The translations under genes and the position numbers were made by a program. Shown in pieces: positions 14,912-15,322 of a stretch of 15,322 nucleotides of DNA. The first letter of the stretch is position 1; every line of letters begins with the position of its first letter. Below the pieces are notes generated by a model. That model saw only the letters and a list, made by a program, of their open reading frames with translations, had not been told where the DNA came from and made no database searches. Origin of the DNA: an uncultured Rhodocyclaceae bacterium (GTDB taxonomy: Bacteria; Pseudomonadota; Gammaproteobacteria; Burkholderiales; Rhodocyclaceae); assembly GCA_900549295.1 (NCBI GenBank), contig URNG01000079.1, forward strand, positions 1-15,322. The letters run 5' to 3'.

Positions 14912-15322
14912 CTATTTCTTCCCAGCTTCTTCATCCAGCTTTCGCAAGAGAGCCAGTTTCTCCGCAATCTTCGCTTCCAGCCCGCGCTCCACCGGCTGAT
15001 ACCAGCCCGGTTCGGCCATGCCGTCCGGCAGATAGGTTTCGCCCGCCGCGTAGGCGTGGGGTTCGTCGTGGGCGTAGCGGTATTCGTGGCCGTAGCCCAG
15101 TTCCTTCATCAGCTTCGTGGGCGCGTTTCTGAGGTGCACGGGCACTTCGCGGCTCCGGTCCCGCTGCACGAAGGTCCGGGCCTGGTTCCAGGCCATGTAG
15201 CCCGCGTTACTCTTGGCCGCCACCGCCAGATAGAGCACGGCCTGCGCCAGGGCCAGTTCGCCTTCGGGGGAGCCTAGCCGCTCGAAGGTGGCGGCGGCGT
15301 CGTTGGCGAGCTGCATGGCGCG
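14912..15322 (-). CDS. rarA: Replication-associated recombination protein A (RarA/MgsA), C-terminal part
   Basis: RarA is a clamp-loader-related AAA+ ATPase that acts at stalled replication forks together with SSB. Only the C-terminal ~137 codons are here; the gene enters from the right edge and ends with TAG at 14912-14914. The peptide contains the conserved tetramerisation-region sequence of the family: LANDAAATFERLGSPEGELAL, AQAVLYLAVAAKSN, VPVHLRNAPTKLMKELGYG, and YAAGETYLPDGM. The Walker motifs lie outside the window. In E. coli the order is lolA-rarA-serS on one strand; the same relative strand of rarA and serS is kept here, but about 9.4 kb separates them. It converges with hsdM across the repeat block. 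Confidence 0.95.
   Translation of the reverse strand, partial: RAMQLANDAAATFERLGSPEGELALAQAVLYLAVAAKSNAGYMAWNQARTFVQRDRSREVPVHLRNAPTKLMKELGYGHEYRYAHDEPHAYAAGETYLPDGMAEPGWYQPVERGLEAKIAEKLALLRKLDEEAGKK

Overview
The window looks like a chromosome segment of a high-GC, probably denitrifying betaproteobacterium. I would guess a Rhodocyclales-like lineage, but the sequence shows no direct taxonomic marker. The reasons are the nitric oxide reductase accessory gene norD, the rarA/serS/tRNA-Ser/mltF neighbourhood, strong GC bias at third codon positions, and protein-level resemblance to betaproteobacterial families.

Layout. (1) 1-2236: the last 33 codons of a membrane protein, probably NorB, then two strong hairpin terminators, then norD. 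The norD frame is broken at a run of nine C. (2) 2237-4076: a spacer ending in a bidirectional terminator, tRNA-Ser(CGA) on the minus strand, and the lipoprotein murein transglycosylase gene mltF on the plus strand. (3) 4226-7165: serS on the minus strand, then a divergent pair on the plus strand: a secreted M14 zinc peptidase and a MaoC-like hydratase. (4) 7178-14726: a five-gene plus-strand run beginning 12 nt after maoC: hsdR, hsdS, an AAA/ABC-type ATPase, a DUF4276 Toprim-like protein, hsdM. (5) 14728-14893: a compact palindromic repeat block with imperfect terminal inverted repeats, lying between convergent genes. (6) 14912 to the end: the C-terminal part of rarA on the minus strand.

How the genes work together. 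HsdR, HsdS and HsdM are all full length with intact motifs and should form a Type I restriction-modification enzyme of the EcoAI/EcoEI kind. The most interesting part is the ATPase/DUF4276 pair placed between hsdS and hsdM. The two genes overlap by 4 nt, have visibly lower GC than their neighbours, and resemble in architecture ATPase plus Toprim-nuclease defence modules such as PARIS (AriA/AriB), OLD-type and Rlo ('restriction-linked ORF') pairs. A reasonable hypothesis is a second defence layer linked to, and perhaps guarding, the restriction system.

Context. rarA and serS are neighbours in E. coli (lolA-rarA-serS). Here they keep the same strand but lie about 9.4 kb apart, with the peptidase, maoC, the restriction island and the repeat block between them. 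This suggests a hotspot insertion between two housekeeping genes.
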